Of a DNA stretch of 64,000 bases, positions 63,526-64,000 are shown piece by piece (the stretch's first letter is position 1; every line of letters starts with the position of its first letter). The position numbers and the translations under genes were made by a program. The notes beneath the pieces were generated by a model, which was not told the DNA's origin, did no database searches, and saw only the letters and a program-made list of their open reading frames with translations. This DNA is from Bacteroidetes bacterium UKL13-3 (GTDB lineage: Bacteria > Bacteroidota > Bacteroidia > UKL13-3): NCBI GenBank assembly GCA_001602415.1, contig CP012155.1, positions 1,612,001 to 1,676,000 of the forward strand, given 5' to 3'.

Positions 63526-64000
63526 CTATTTGAGCAAATTAAAGTCTTTTAAAATCCCTTGTTGCTTTACCCAAATCCCTATTTTTTTGTTAAACAACAA
63601 ATAATCGTAACTACCATCTGGTAAATAAGTTTCTGGATGGCCTTGATCTTGTGGCCTTGTTGGAACTACACTTTCATAAATGAGGTATCCTTTTTTTTCG
63701 GAGTAACGAAGAGTCATCGTTGCGTTGTTGGCAAATTCAAACACCATACGTTTAATCGGTTTTTTATAGTGTAAGTCAAAAATAGGTGCACCAAAAAGCG
63801 GTTTATTGTTTTCAAAATACAATGATTCAACCACTTTTTTATTGCTTTTAGCCGTATGTCCGTTCCAACCCAATAGAGTATAATAGGTTTGCTTTTTATA
63901 TTTAACAGGAATAATTTTATAATAAGTAGCTCCCCACCAATAATTTTGGTCAACAGTGGTATCAAGAACATTTTTTATTTGTTCCGATCTATCGATTAAA
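63526..64000 (-). CDS. Conserved hypothetical protein, 5' part beyond the window
   Basis: At least 157 residues remain open up to the window end (codon register from 63999), so the start lies outside. The visible part is a beta-rich, aromatic sequence (WWGATYYKIIPVKYKKQTYY, then LLGWNGHTAKSNKKVVESLY and MVFEFANNATMTLRYSEKKG) ending KDFNLLK. This resembles conserved proteins of unknown function found as exported or lipoproteins in Bacteroidota, but no family name is certain. A separate start inside the visible part would need TTG at 63873, which is unlikely. The 97 bp between it and corA show no gene. Confidence 0.65.
   Translation of the reverse strand, partial: LIDRSEQIKNVLDTTVDQNYWWGATYYKIIPVKYKKQTYYTLLGWNGHTAKSNKKVVESLYFENNKPLFGAPIFDLHYKKPIKRMVFEFANNATMTLRYSEKKGYLIYESVVPTRPQDQGHPETYLPDGSYDYLLFNKKIGIWVKQQGILKDFNLLK

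Overview
The window looks like chromosomal DNA from a Bacteroidota bacterium (class uncertain). The signs are low GC, Bacteroidota-type promoter boxes (TTTG about 18 nt upstream of TAnnTTTG), type IX secretion C-terminal sorting domains, a TonB-dependent receptor with a carboxypeptidase-regulatory-like N-terminus, and a type II-C CRISPR-Cas locus with a 46-bp repeat. No rRNA or tRNA gene was seen.

Layout. (1) 1-4058: housekeeping and envelope genes (rhodanese lipoprotein, MBL hydrolase, RqcH-like NFACT protein, BamA/TamA-like barrel). (2) 4358-13742: a complete type II-C CRISPR-Cas locus. It has a minus-strand tracrRNA candidate, a degenerate repeat just upstream of cas9, cas9, an array of 40 identical repeats and 39 spacers starting 1 nt after the cas9 stop, a terminator, a ribbon-helix-helix/MazF-like toxin-antitoxin pair, and convergent cas2-cas1. 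Each repeat seems to carry its own Bacteroidota promoter aimed into the next spacer. (3) 13860-29992: core genes (ribD, EamA transporter, YigZ, secreted metalloprotease, queE, folD, ppa, lepA, rarA, rlpA-like, pabB, TonB receptor), interrupted by a four-helix-bundle gene between palindromic repeats and a 500-bp octamer minisatellite. (4) About 30039-51415: an accessory region built like an integron or attC cassette array. Gene groups begin with GTTAnnnnnn and end with the exact reverse complement of that sequence, followed by imperfect hairpins. A tyrosine recombinase lies inside. The cargo is a three-gene GHKL ATPase / PRTase-like / phosphoesterase-PRTase operon, a nuclease-RecQ helicase with a membrane-anchored coiled-coil partner, an MGMT-like protein, a cupin, a zinc-type regulon (Fur-family regulator, lipoprotein, CobW GTPase), and an XRE/lipoprotein/barrel group. 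Four copies of an IS91-like element sit at the same position of successive cassette ends. Six hairpins with covarying stems and a constant CACATTT / AAAAGAG segment flank the larger gene groups. The region ends in a REP-associated transposase with an 81-bp sixfold tandem repeat. (5) 51544-64000: core genes again (oxyR-katG, desaturase, tandem barrel paralogues, thioredoxin-fold proteins, upp, beta-CASP MBL protein, EamA transporter, CorA) and a gene cut by the window end.

The strongest candidates for something undescribed are the three-gene operon at 30467-34586, the cassette architecture with covarying hairpins, and the promoter-bearing CRISPR repeats. No database search was possible. Family names come from motifs read by eye.
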